Source of the DNA: Phlyctochytrium arcticum
Lineage: Eukaryota > Chytridiomycota > Chytridiomycetes > Chytridiales > Chytridiaceae
Assembly: GCA_025602905.1 (NCBI GenBank)
Contig: JAHLKI010000004.1
Coordinates: forward strand, 1-64,000
Length of the DNA stretch: 64,000 nt
Direction of reading: 5' to 3'
Below are positions 26,179 through 36,636 of the stretch, piece by piece. The notes under the pieces are model-generated. The model saw nothing but the letters and a program-made list of their open reading frames with translations. It had not been told where the DNA came from and did no database searches. The first letter of the stretch is position 1, and each line of letters opens with the position of its first letter. The position numbers were made by a program, and so were the translations under genes.

Positions 26179-26785
26179 ACGAACAGCCGAGAAGCTCAAG
26201 GTAGTGATGACTAATATAAGTCCCGCGCCGAATCCTATACATGTGCTCCTAAGAAATGAGTGGTAAAAAAACTAATCAACCCCAGAGACCCAAAAAAACC
26301 TTAAAAAATCTCAAAATATCTGAGAAATTGACAGGTTGTCGCTCGCGTCTTCCCCGGCTGACAGATGTCACGATCCGCACTGCCACCGCATTACCCCCAC
26401 CCCTCCATGCTGTGCTTGTTTGTCTCACCCCATATGTTTCCTGCATTTAAGGGGAGGGTTGAGGTGCCCCCGTCCCATCCAAAAGTCCTTACTCTCTCAG
26501 GTTATGAGCCCATATTGACTTTCAACCACCCAAGAACGCTCCCACGGCAATTCCTCGAGCAAGACAACTGGCTTGACACCCAAGTTCAGCCTTGTATATG
26601 CTCCCTGCACTGGTACATTTTACGTCAATCAGAGTCTGAATCTACTTTCTCATCCCGTGTAGGCATCTCCACAATTGACAGGTACCGAAGAAGCAAAGCG
26701 GGCGTCGAGGCTTGGGTAGCGAGTAGGAGCAAAACTTCTTGCTTTACACGCGTATATATTCCCCTGCACTCAAGCGAACCCGACC

Positions 26786-27750
26786 GTGGTAGCCCTTGAT
26801 CCCGGAATCCGTCTTCTGACTGGATTGCGATTTGCGGACGGCAACCAGGCGGCAGTATCGACAACAAGTGGTGTTATTGGTACTTCAAGTGCCCTTTTTC
26901 GTGACGGTATCATGCAGGCAGCAATGCGAGCAGGTTACTCAGTCCACTTTGTTCACAACGAGGTTGGCGAGCAACATGGTGTGAATAATCAAGGCGTAGC
27001 AATCATCGCGCGACACCGTCATTGGCACGTATGTTAAAGCGACGACAGCCATGTTGCAACGCCAAAGCTGAGAATTAAGACGGACGTCGCCGAGCGAACA
27101 TATGAAGAAAGTATATGGTTGGTCACGGTGCCAACAAACGACCAACTCGTATACGTACGTCTATGTCGTGAGTTTTTACTCGTGGTATTAGCCAACTGAA
27201 GGTCCCGGCAGCATTACAATGTGCGACATCGAACGGGTCATCCGACTGTGTCTCCAGTTAGACAAACTGACCAGAACCACCGCATCTCTCAAAGCAAAGA
27301 GACGAAACAGGCATCGCCGCGCTCAGGCACGCATCCGTTAGCGTATCAGGGATCTTGTCAACGAAGTTCACAAGAAGGTCGCGAATTGGCTAGCCAACGT
27401 ATTTGCCATCATAGTGGTTCCGCACTTTGGTTCCCAACGCATGTCTCTACGAAGAAGAGGTCGGCGACTGAGCAATAGAACGGTCCGCAAGATGTTGACC
27501 TGGCACACGGGCGATTCCGAGAGCGGCTGCGAACAAAGTGCGAGAACGCCGGATTCGGAGGCGTATACCAGCAAGACCTGTAGTTCTTGTGGTCACATCC
27601 ACCAAAGGCTGGGTGGGTCGCAATGCTTCGGTATTCAGGATACGACGCTCGGATGGATCGGGATGTGAACGCAGCCAAGGGAATACTATACGAGCGCTCG
27701 CCTGTGGAGCGCCCATCGCGCCTGAGACTTCAGTCAATGAGGGCTTTGCT
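26786..27750 (+). pseudogene. Fanzor (TnpB-like RNA-guided nuclease) pseudogene
   Basis: Pieces of a Fanzor protein lie in order but in different frames. The RuvC-I strand VVALDPGIR with its Asp is at 26798..26800. A basic helical stretch LKAKRRNRHRRAQARIR at about 27290 is followed by a stop. IRDLVNEVHKKVANWLANVF follows at about 27340, then the RuvC-II region VVPHFGSQRM, in which the expected Glu is Gly, and RTVRKMLTWH. The zinc-finger start TSKTCSSCGHIH is at 27570..27600. After another frame change comes the RuvC-III motif MDRDVNAAKGILYERS at 27653..27700. Fanzor proteins are eukaryotic relatives of transposon TnpB that cut DNA using an omega RNA. At least one stop and two frameshifts plus the lost Glu make this copy inactive. 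The N-terminal half is not recognisable upstream of 26786. Confidence 0.8.
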
Positions 27751-27830
27751 TGATGTGCAGAAACGTACACGCGCATGCGGTATGATTATCCTTGAGTATT
27801 CCTGAATGGTTGTGATGCAATGTACTCTAT

Positions 27831-27867
27831 CCGAAGAGCTATACTTGCAGAAAATTGAGCCTGTCAT
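27831..27867 (+). repeat. Right copy of the direct repeat bracketing the Fanzor relic
   Basis: Partner of 26143..26178, 1688 bp apart. It begins about 20 bp after the last open Fanzor frame ends, so it is a candidate element boundary. Confidence 0.45.
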
Positions 27868-27920
27868 TTTTAAGTGTAATAGACTGAACCGGTGAATGTA
27901 ACAATATTCTCGGATAAAGA

Positions 27921-28076
27921 TTTTTCTGGGCTATGTTCCACTCTAGCTTATCTCCTACTGTAAAACTAGGGGCTACCTGGCCTCTGATTGGTATTCATGC
28001 CGTGAACTCATGGGGTATTCTTCTATTAGGTTCCTGTGTTTTACTAGCTTCTGGTTTTGTTTTAACTATTGGCCAT
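27921..28076 (+). pseudogene. Nuclear mitochondrial DNA insert (cox3 fragment)
   Basis: Fifty-two codons read without interruption as a piece of cytochrome c oxidase subunit 3: FFWAMFHSSLSPTVKLG, ATWPLIGIHAVNSWGILLLG, then ASGFVLTIGH. This is the helix and loop that contain the Cox3 FHSSL-P-T signature. The frame runs into TGA just after GH, which codes for Trp in many fungal mitochondria. Codons end mostly in A or T, unlike neighbouring nuclear genes. Only part of cox3 (about one fifth) is present and there is no start, so it is a NUMT, not a gene. Sequence up to about 28120 may belong to the insert but no longer aligns in frame. Confidence 0.8.
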
Positions 28077-28178
28077 TGATGCCAAAGGCAAAGACTAATT
28101 TACACGAAAAGAAGACATATACAAAAAAAATAAAATACTATGAATTAAAAGGGGGGACGGAAGAGAGTGGGGAGTTAA

Positions 28179-30580
28179 CTAACTGATCGAGGTGCCGAAT
28201 ATCCGGTGAGCACTTTCGCAGTGGCAGGAGTTGGTGTCCAGATCCAAGAGGTAGCAAATAAATGTGGCATCCACACTGGTAAAAAGGATTTAGTACGAGA
28301 GTAAAGAAAAGATGGGTAAAGGCAAACACCTACGTATTTTGCACCACGTGGCCAAGAACCTGCACGATGTAATAGGGTACAACGGTGCCTACCACGCCAA
28401 CGATGTACGCAAACGGGCTCTCCAGTCCGCGGGACGCAAAAAAGAAGGTAACAACCCCGCACAAAAAGGCAATCGTGACTGTCCCCATCAGTAAAATGAG
28501 ACGGGTGACGGTCGATGTCACGAGGCCCAAGATGAGATTGCGCCGAAAGATGCGGGTGGTGCGGTAGGCGGCCGTACAAAACGATTCACCGGAGAGACCT
28601 ACGTAGACTAAGGCGTAGGAGGAGATGTTATCGGCTAGTCGGCCCCAGCAGTCCAGGCAGCTGGATAGAAACGAGTTGAGAGCAGTGCGCTTGGATGAAC
28701 GCTGAGTATGAAGGGTTAGTAAAAGAGATGTAAGCGACATATAATCGGTGCGTACCCCGCGAGCCATTCGCGTTAGAAACTGCAGTGTCTGAATCACACC
28801 CAGAATAAGAGACGCGAACGCAATGCTGCCGAACGATTTTGTTATGGCACTTTTGAAATTTTTTATTGTTCGATCACGCGAGTGGGTGCTGTCCGCCCTA
28901 TTAACGCAATGAACTGCCCGTTAGACATTCCCTACAAAAACAAAAACTCCTGCAAAAGAAAGCATTTATACCTTTGGAAATACCACTCGCCAACAACTCC
29001 AGCAATAGTTGTTTTTTCGACATTCTTGAAAATCGCCGAGGTCCAAAAGTACATTAGTACATAGAATGCCGCCACCCAGCCAGTCGAGGCATTCATATGC
29101 CAGCGAACAACACCTATACCACAGGCACACAGCCAACTGTGAGTTTCACGAGATTCAAGAGGTAATGCAGGTTTCAGCAAGTACCTGTCGGGTCAGTCTC
29201 TTTGAGGCCCTTCAAAAATAGATGACTGAACAAAAAGAGCCATGTCGCAGCAAAAATCACATAGCCGATAGTCAGAAGAATGGACACGGCGAAAATGCCC
29301 GGATTCGTTCGCAGGATATCGCACGAGAGCTTTTAAAAAATGTAAATAACGGAAAGAAACATGCGTAAATAAAGATACCAAGAAAATACCTGCAAAATAT
29401 GGATAGTCTGCTCAATCTGTTTCCGTCTGCGCAGCAAAAACACGCAAGATGCCACTCCACTAATCAGGAACCCGGAAGCAACAGCAATCATTCCGTCATA
29501 CTGGGGTCCCAAGTAAGAAGGATCGTGGACTTTGCCCAGAACTGAATTGGTGAGAATGGCGGCAAACCCAAGTAAACAGGTGATTGGGATTGCAGCTACA
29601 GTGATTAACACGACTGGCCGCACGAAAGATCTGAGGAGGCTCAACCAAAGGACAGCAATTCCGACCGCTACGGTGATGGTGATAGACAATAACCCAGCTG
29701 AATCGCGAATGGTGGTATAGATGGGCCGAGGGACAATTTTGTCTAGCCCCCGGCTGGATGTAGTGAATAGGTAAATCAAGCCAGCAAACGACATGATTCC
29801 GAGACATAATACGTAAAGGATAGTAAATGCCACATCACGCGGTTTCCGGTTGCCAATGTCGACATAGAGGGAAGTATCGTCTTGGGCAGGTAACAGCTTT
29901 TCGAATAAGGGGTTAAGACCATTCATCGAATTCCATTTGACATCGGAACCGCCGTCCCCCCTCCCGTCCTTTTCCGGTTCAGGTTCCCCGTATGGGTTAC
30001 TGGGAGCCATGCGGACAGCTTTCCCTAATGCAATGCTCTGGCTGTTCCTGTCTGCATCACTGTCTCCTCGTCTCCTTCCAGTGACTCCCGCCTCATCTCC
30101 ACCGGCACCAAACAAGGATCCTGCCCCAGCCAAACTGGCAAATCCTCCTCCCGCCAGACTAGAAAATCCGCCAGCGGGCCAATGTAAATTTCGCTTTGCC
30201 CATCCCACCCCTCTTTGCAATGAAATAGTGCTGTTCCCCAGCAAAAGCCGGGCGCCAGTTTCCAGCTCGTCATCAAATGCATCATCCAAGTCCAGCTCCA
30301 TATCGTCATTCTCGTCATCATCAAAGTCAGCGTGTTTTGTATCCTGATACCGTGGAAAGGGTGTCGTTTCAACCCCATGACTTCCAACAGTGAGGCCGCC
30401 ATCATCATCAGGTCCTTCATCTTCAGTTGTGATGATTCCATGATGGTGTAGTCCTACTCCGGGGAAATGGGTGGAGGTTGCGAAGCCATTGTTGTCAGGA
30501 GCTTCATCGTCCCCGGTGAAGGCGGCAAAGGGAGGAGCGGTGGCAAGGGATATGTAGTTCCCTTTCACGGCACCGGGCAT
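28179..30580 (-). CDS. Pns1/choline-transporter-like (CTL/SLC44) membrane protein
   Basis: Six exons: 29390..30580, 29185..29329, 28972..29113, 28756..28897, 28334..28701, 28179..28275; 694 residues. About 260 residues of acidic, Gly/Asp-rich cytoplasmic sequence precede the membrane part. The first helix is AFTILYVLCLGIMSFAGLIYL, and roughly ten helices follow. The family blocks are NASTGWVAAFYVLMYFWTSA, VEKTTIAGVVGEWYF, KSFGSIAFASLILGVIQ, GESFCTAAYRTTRIF and DATFICYLLD near the end. Yeast Pns1 is a plasma-membrane member of unclear substrate; animal CTL proteins move choline. Every exon junction keeps frame. Confidence 0.93.
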
Positions 30581-31412
30581 CCGTCCGGCGAGAAGGGGAA
30601 CGGAGAAAGGTAGGTCTGTAGGGTTCTCAAGTGCTGCTTGCGTCTCAAGGTTGTGTTTCTTCTCCCTTTCACCAATAGGTTTAGGAAAGGAGTTGTGGTG
30701 TTAATTGGGGAAGACAGTCTCCGGCGCACGACTATACGAGGTTGCCTGACGCAGAGTGTTATGCAAAAAGCAAACTTGGAGGGAGGGTCCTCGGGGAAGC
30801 AGCTGCAGCTGTCAGAGGCAAGGCGGTCGGCGACTTGAATTGAGAGGAACACTCGGAGAGTATGCGTAAAGGCAGGCCAAACTTGGAATGGCAAAGGAGA
30901 GATAGAGACTGGCCTGTGTTGACTTTTAGTTGTCTGTTTTGCTTTGAATGGAAATGAATGTCTGGTAGAGTCGTCGTTGTCAGTTTCTGGCGCGGGGTGG
31001 TTGGCTGCTGCGACAATTGTAATACTGCTGATGTGGACGTCACGTGTCAGACGAGGCAACGATGGCGGCAATTTTCCAAAACACTTTTTTGGTGGTAGAT
31101 TTGTCCGATTTGTCCGGCATCGGCGGCATCGACAGCGATTTCATGTGAACACAGTCACATATATCGAGACAGGAATGGACTTCAAAAGCGGAGCAAGGGT
31201 TGGCGAGAAACCCCGACCATGGACCTTACAACCGTCTTGTAGGACAAACACTAGTCTCGCTGCAAGAACCGTCGGAGCCGTGGCTCTTGCTCATACTTCT
31301 ATCCGACAGTACTTCGAAAGCGAGTAACGTCCGGGTGATTGGGATCGGGGGGTATTTCACTAGCCAAAGAATAGGGGGTTGGAAAAGCTGCGACAGTATC
31401 TCGTCGAGGAGG
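30581..31412. other. Spacer upstream of the Pns1 gene
   Basis: This holds the Pns1 promoter. A CT-rich tract on the minus strand lies just before the start. Open frames on both strands here are Ser/Pro/Arg-rich with no recognisable domain. Nothing else is supported. Confidence 0.3.
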
Positions 31413-32155
31413 AGGGTGGCTCCGTTCTTCACCCCCATGTCAAAGCAGCGCACCAACCAACTGCATGTAACCGTGCTTCAGTCCATCATCACATCAAATA
31501 TCCCATTCGCTTTCTTGGAGAACCGCTACTTTCGCAAATATCAGCAAATGCTCGCCGGGAGTCTGTACAACTTGCCCAGCCGAGAGAAATTGATCTCAGT
31601 TCAACTTCCCGTCCTCCACGCCCAATACGAACTCGCCGTACAGGCACTACTGGACAAGGAAAGCTATTTAACCCTCTCTCTGGACGGCTGGACCGATATA
31701 TCCGGCAACAGTATTTACGCTCTGATGCTGGTCAAGGGTGAACGATTCAAGATATTTCTCGATGTCCTCAAACTTGAAGGAGTACGGCATACGGCTGAAA
31801 ACTTGTTACCGGCTGTTAAGGCTTCCTTGATGAGCAAGCAAGTCGGCTTAGTAAAAATCTTCGCGGTGGTCACCGACAATCCCAGTACGATGCTCAGCCT
31901 GTGCAGATTCCTGAAGGATGAATCAGCCGCCATACAAGGCATCGCCTGTTGCCTCCATGTATTAAACTTGATCGTGAAGGACATCCTCAAGCATCCTGAC
32001 ATGAACAAGGTCGTCAAAAGAAACAAGATCATCGTCAACTTCTTCTCGGCATCGCACTTTTGGCACGAGCATCTCCGGACCTATGCAGCACAGCACGACA
32101 TCAAGCACGGTGCGGACAGAGCGAGCATGGGAATTCAAATTTTGGGATTACTGCC
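31413..32155 (+). pseudogene. hAT-family transposase, truncated
   Basis: About 230 codons of hAT transposase read in one frame: SNIPFAFLENRYFRKYQQML, then the catalytic-domain strand YLTLSLDGWTDISGNSIYAL with its Asp, VVTDNPSTMLSLCRFL with a second conserved Asp-Asn, and the CCLHVLNLIVKDIL helix. The N-terminal BED zinc finger and the C-terminal dimerisation region are missing. The left end fades near 31413. The right end stops where the PLA2 duplication unit begins near 32155, so array expansion or deletion cut the element. There are no stops inside the preserved part, so the loss is fairly recent or the fragment is under weak decay. Confidence 0.75.
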
Positions 32156-32362
32156 GGTCCAACAATATGCGCGATGCACTCTAAGGAAGATGATTGGGCT
32201 GCTGGGTGCTCGACGTTCATCAATTTATTCGTGCAAACTTATGACAATAGGGAGGCGCAATCAATCAATGTAAATATAACTTGGGAATCTAAATTTTAAG
32301 CATACTGGCATAGGATCTAAATAGTATGAAGGACACATCATGAAGTTGGAACGCCCGGATAT

Positions 32363-32828
32363 CTAACTCTTGCCACCAGCTTTCGCAGCAGTGTAGTATG
32401 TAAATGCCGCGGCCTTGCAGGTTATACTACCCCCACAGATCGCCTTCATATCCTCGTAGAACATGTTATCGAGTCTTGGCTTGTTGGCACCAAGCTGATT
32501 GAGGGCCCGGTAATTGCCGTAGCCAAAGTCGTGGCGAGCACATGCGAGCCGAAAATCAAATCCCAAGGGTTGGTCGGGCGAGTAAGTGCAGTAATCCGCG
32601 GCGAAACTGAGATTGTACGGGTCGTTTATGTAGATGGCATATTTCTGGCGCGCAGCCAACCACTGGTCGCGGGACGCCGATGTTGGTGGCGTCCACTGGA
32701 GCAACAAGGCTTGACCCTTGGCCGAAGGGAGTTTGGCCGCGACTGGATTTGCTGGAGCTGGGGTAGCATTAGCTACGAACGGCGAAGGCAGCGACAAGGA
32801 TGGTGGGAGTGTAAGCCGAGAACAACAT
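32363..32828 (-). pseudogene. Secreted phospholipase A2, copy 1 (frameshift in signal peptide)
   Basis: The mature part is open and complete: WTPPTSASRDQWLAAR, PYNLSFAADYC, FDFRLACARHDFGYGNY with the catalytic His-Asp pair, FYEDMKAICGGSITCK. It belongs to the bacterial/fungal PLA2 type. The only good ATG, at 32828, opens MLFSAYTPTILVAAFA and then leaves the frame: one extra base compared with copy 3 lies in the last part of the signal peptide. Unless another first exon exists, the product is not made. The 3' end is near the truncated hAT element. Confidence 0.6.
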
Positions 32829-32915
32829 GAATTGTTGCAAGAAGAAGTAGGACTTTGTAAGATCTATCTGGGGTGGGCTTGATGATGAGGGAACGTTCAG
32901 CGAAGACCCATCATC

Positions 32916-32923
32916 TTTATATA
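32916..32923 (-). promoter_or_regulatory. TATA box of PLA2 copy 1
   Basis: TATATAAA on the minus strand, 88 bp before the ATG. The same spacing is kept in copy 3 and roughly in copy 7. Confidence 0.5.
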
Positions 32924-33032
32924 CTCCGGCCCTGTCCAATCCCACACCATCAACCACTTTTTCACATCAAAGTTGTCCTCCGCGGATGTATTTTGAGACA
33001 ATCAAGGCGGAGGTGCGATGCGGCAGTTATGA

Positions 33033-33205
33033 GTAGCTTCCATTCATGTCCGTTATAAGTAGCTTCCATTCATGTCCGTCATAAGTAGCTCCCATTCATG
33101 TCCGTTATAAGTAGCTTCCATTCATTTCCGTCACAAGTAGCTTCCATTCATGTCCTTTATAAGTAGCTTCCATTCAAGTTATAAGTAGCTTCCATTCATG
33201 TCCTA
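33033..33205. repeat. 26-bp minisatellite, about 6.7 units
   Basis: Units of the pattern gtagcttccattcatgtccg plus six bases (ttataa or a variant) start at 33033, 33059, 33085, 33111, 33137, 33163 (22 bp) and 33185. Single copies of the core word cttccattcatgtcc occur in the related spacers near 33230, 35580, 38200 and 40960, so only this spacer has expanded it. Confidence 0.9.
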
Positions 33206-33228
33206 TCCTCTGCCGGGTCGGTCACTGC

Positions 33229-33480
33229 CAGCTTCCATTCATGTCCTTTCCGCTCCCGAAATTCATTTAAGGGCCGGGTTCCCGGACCTCCCATTTACCA
33301 GGATATTTTTGGAGTGCGGAACGTCAAAGCCGCCCCGTAGGTAAGCATAAGCTTAATCTTCTTCCGCATGGTCCGGGAACCAGGGTGGACGTTGGGTCTC
33401 GTTTTCAGGACCTGAACTCATATAAGCAATGGAACCGTGGGTCAGATCAATAACCATTTCACATATGTATTGTCCAACAA
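33229..33480. repeat. PLA2 inter-gene module, copy A
   Basis: This block (ccattcatgtcctttccg, ggatatttttgga, gaacgtcaaagccgc, gcataagctt, accatttcacatat, gtccaaca) recurs in the same order near 35570, 38190 and 40980. It forms the 3' flank of PLA2 copy 2 and abuts the 5' flank of copy 1, so it belongs to the duplicated unit of the array. Confidence 0.8.
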
Positions 33481-33677
33481 CGTGCGCGATGCACTCTAGG
33501 GAAGATCATTCGTCTGCTGGGTGCTCGACGTTCATGAATTTTTCGTGCAAATTTATCACAATAGGGAGACGCAATGAATTACACGTAGGTATAACTTGGG
33601 AATCTAAATTTTGAGCATACTGGGATAGGATTTATCTAGCATGAAGGGCACATCAAGAAGTTGGTACGCCCGGATAT

Positions 33678-34135
33678 CTAGCGCTTGCCAGCAGCTTTCA
33701 CAGCAGTGCAGTATGAAAATGCCGCGGCCTTGCAGGTTATACTACCCCCACAGGTCGCCTTCATATCCTCGTAGAACATGGTATCGAGTCGCTGCTATTG
33801 GCAGCAAGCTAATTGAGGACCCGGTAATTGTCGTAGCCGAAATCATGACGAGCACATGCGGGCCGGAAATCAAATCCGAAAGGTTGATCGGGCGAGTAAT
33901 CGCAGTAGTCTGTGGCGAAACTGAGATTATACGGGGCGGTCGTGTAGATGGCACTTTGCTGCCGCGCAGCCAGCCATTGGTCGCGGGACGACGATGTTGT
34001 TTGCGTCCATTGAAGCATGAAAGCTTGACCCTGGGCGGTGGGTTGCCAGACTATCATTGCAGCTGACGGTGCGGGGGCAGCCACGGATAAGGTAGCGAAA
34101 GTCAATGCGAGAATGGCAGAGCTTGTAGAAAACAT
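33678..34135 (-). pseudogene. Secreted phospholipase A2, copy 2 (nonsense and frameshift)
   Basis: The start is intact with a clear signal peptide (FSTSSAILALTFATLSVAA), and the catalytic block FDFRPACARHDFGYDNY is unbroken. After YRVLN the Gln codon of the other copies is TAG (33809..33811), and a few bases later about five nucleotides are missing, shifting the frame through the FYEDMKA block. The normal end at 33678 is still recognisable in the old frame. The truncated product would keep the His-Asp pair but lose the last helix and two cysteines. Confidence 0.75.
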
Positions 34136-34885
34136 CTTGATGTGTTGAATGAAAACGGAAAAGGAGAGTGAATGTATCTATACTTATCCCTGTAGTGATG
34201 GCTGATGTCGGTGAATAGATTCCTCTTTCCTCTTCACATGTTGGCCTTCATACCTCGCACTACATTTACAAATGGCACATTTCTTTGGAATGCAACAGGG
34301 TACCCAAAAAAGCAGCTTACTGGTTCAAACATAGACCGTACGCTCACTCGCTTACCGGCCGGATCAAAACAGTCAAACATTTTCTCTCGGATGTACGTCC
34401 GACGATAGCGGTGGAATATGACTTCTCCAATAACCTATTTTTGGGGCTCGAAAGTTTAATGAAAATATCAAGGCAGTGCTCTGTGTAAAGCCGCCCAAGA
34501 TATCCTTGGAAACAAATTTGACCCAAGAGTTTTAATACAATTTAGGTCTAATTTTGTTATGCAGATTTTCTCGTAGAAAACATTCATAGTTATAGATGCC
34601 AGTGTTTTTTTTAGGAAGGGCATGGACGGGCCCTCAGATTCAGGATTTGTGATAGTGCGGCAAGAAAGGCTGGTTTCCGCATTCAGAGTAAAATGTTCAT
34701 ATTCATTCGAAATGACTGCGCAACTCCGAGTTCGAGCTTGATTCGCGTGAGAGTTTACATATTCCGGAAATCAATGTGGTCAAGCGGATGAAAAATACTA
34801 AATGTTATTAGAAGTCTATTATGCAAAACTAATTACCGTCAAGAGAATAAGTAAAATAATCACAACGAAGGTCGCTACATAAAAT
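34136..34885. other. AT-rich spacer between PLA2 copies 2 and 3
   Basis: This holds the promoter of copy 2 and the 3' flank of copy 3. Unlike the other spacers it lacks the ggatatttttgga module. No gene is supported. Confidence 0.3.
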
Positions 34886-35351
34886 CTACCGTTTGCCTGC
34901 CACCTTCACGGCCGTATAGTAAATATACGCCGTAGCCTTACACGTATAACTTCCACCACAAATGGCCTTCATATCCTCATAAAAGGCCAAGTCCAGGCGT
35001 TCCTTGTTGGCAGTATGCTGATTCAAGTTTCGGAAATTGTCGTAGCCAAAGTCATGACGAGCACATGCGGGCCGGAAATCAAATCCAAAGGGCTGGTCGG
35101 GAGACTTGTCGCAATAGTCTGTGAGAAAACTGAGATTGTAGGGGTCGGCCGAGTAGATGGCACTCTGTTGGCGGGCCGCGAGCCATTCGTTTCGGGATGA
35201 GGCGGTGGGTTGCGTCCATTGCAGCATCAAGACTTGACCCTGGGCCGAAGGGAGTATGGCAGGGACGGGATTTGCTGGTGCTGGAGCAGCATTAGCTACG
35301 ATAGCGAAGGCAGAGACAAAGATGGTGGAAAGAGTAAGCTGAGAACAACAT
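34886..35351 (-). pseudogene. Secreted phospholipase A2, copy 3 (signal peptide out of frame)
   Basis: The mature region is open: WTQPTASSRNEWLAAR, PYNLSFLTDYC, FDFRPACARHDFGYDNF and FYEDMKAICGGSYTCK, ending KVAGKR. The ATG at 35351 lies in another frame, because one extra base sits in the first third of the signal peptide (tactctttcc versus tacactccc in copy 1). The in-frame sequence LSTIFVSAFAIVANA would otherwise be a good signal peptide. An intact product needs an unseen first exon. An in-frame ATG at 35230 would give a protein without signal peptide. Confidence 0.55.
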
Positions 35352-35437
35352 GATTTATACTAAGAAGAAAAGGAATTTGTAGGATCTGTTTTAGGTAGAC
35401 TTGATGATGAGGGAACTTTCAGCAACAACCCATCATC

Positions 35438-35445
35438 TTTATATA
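35438..35445 (-). promoter_or_regulatory. TATA box of PLA2 copy 3
   Basis: TATATAAA on the minus strand, 87 bp before the ATG, in the same sequence context as the box of copy 1. Confidence 0.5.
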
Positions 35446-35567
35446 CTTCGCTCGTCTGCATACCCACACCACGGACCTCATTCTCACACTAAGGTTGTCC
35501 TCCACGGAGTTAATGTAAGACGTTCAAGGCGGCAGTGCTTTTTATTCATGTCCTTTCCTCTGCCGCT

Positions 35568-35850
35568 GGGGTCACTGCCAGCTGTCCATTCATGTCCTTT
35601 CTGTTCTCGAATTTCATTTAAGGGCCTTGTTCCCCGATCTTCTATTTACCAGGATATTTTTGGAGTGCGGAACGTCAAAGCCGCCCCGTAGGTAAGCATA
35701 AGCTTAATCTTATTCCGCAAAATGTACCGTAGGTTGTCCGGGAACCAGGTAGACGTTGGGTCTCGTTTTCAGGATCCGGACTCATACAATGGAACCGTGG
35801 TTCAGATCAATGAAACAACCACCATTTCACATATATGTGTTGTCCAACAA
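35568..35850. repeat. PLA2 inter-gene module, copy B
   Basis: Second copy of the module at 33229..33480, including ggatatttttggagtgcgga and the following gaacgtcaaagccgc word. It lies between the promoter of copy 3 and the 3' end of copy 4. Confidence 0.8.
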
Positions 35851-35963
35851 AAATTAAGCAAACAATCAAAACTATGAAATGACGGTGTACAGTAGTATTT
35901 CTATAGCACAGTAAAAAGTAGAAAGTGTAGAGATATTGGTAGATTTCTGATATATCTAAAAAT

Positions 35964-36515
35964 CTAAGCACTAGCATCTACAGTACTGTTGGTTGGCTGC
36001 TGCTGCATGACAGGCTGCACGTCTGGCCGCAACTTTGAGCCAAAGTTTTTGACGGCAGTATAATACACCCAAGCAGTACCCTTACAAGTCTTGCTGTTCC
36101 CACAGATGGCCCACATATCCTCGTAAAACGCCAGATCGACACGTTCCTTGTTTGGTTTCAAATTGTTAAGTGCCTTGTAGTTATCGTAGCCAAAGTCATG
36201 ACGAGCGCAGGCCGGTCGGAAATCAAATCCGAAGGGTTGATCGGGTGAGGAGTCACAGCCGTCGGTGGCAAAGATGAGGTTGTAGGGGGCCTTGGAGTAC
36301 TTGGCAGACTCCTTCTGGGCTTGGAGGAATTGGTCTCGGGATGAAGCCGGGATTTGGGTCCATTTGAGAAGTAGGGCTTGGCCTTCGGGGGTAGGACCGT
36401 TAGCTTGCTTGACTTCCAATTCTGATGCAGGTCCTCCGGGTGCTACGGGTGCTCCAGAGATGAGGCTAGCAAAAGCCAGAATGAGGACGATGAATGAATG
36501 CATCAAAGAGAACAT
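35964..36515 (-). CDS. Secreted phospholipase A2, copy 4 (intact)
   Basis: This single-exon protein of 183 residues has a signal peptide (HSFIVLILAFASLISG, cleaved near residue 21). The mature protein carries LLLKWTQIPASSRDQF, PYNLIFATDGCD, the catalytic block FDFRPACARHDFGYDNY with its His-Asp pair, and YEDMWAICGNSKTCK. Four Cys fit two disulfides of the fungal/bacterial PLA2 type, which needs Ca2+ and releases fatty acid from the sn-2 position. A 25-residue Gln/Pro-rich tail follows the family end. Secreted fungal members have been linked to growth, symbiosis and nutrient stress; no role is shown here. Confidence 0.9.
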   Translation of the reverse strand: MFSLMHSFIVLILAFASLISGAPVAPGGPASELEVKQANGPTPEGQALLLKWTQIPASSRDQFLQAQKESAKYSKAPYNLIFATDGCDSSPDQPFGFDFRPACARHDFGYDNYKALNNLKPNKERVDLAFYEDMWAICGNSKTCKGTAWVYYTAVKNFGSKLRPDVQPVMQQQPTNSTVDASA

Positions 36516-36636
36516 CTTGAGATGGATATGAGGTCTGATGAAATGTTGCTATTCAATCTTTGGAAGATGGACAGACTTGGTCAACAGGCCTGTTGGAGGG
36601 ATGATGCTGGAGGGAAATTCTTTCTCATCTCTGGCA

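Noticed and set aside
33033..33205. CRISPR-like repeat array
   Set aside because: The units are directly adjacent with no spacers, so it is a minisatellite, and the organism is a eukaryote.
34720..34745. Possible tRNA T-arm (gagttcgagcttg)
   Set aside because: No acceptor stem, anticodon stem or D-arm can be paired around it. No tRNA gene is supported anywhere in the window.
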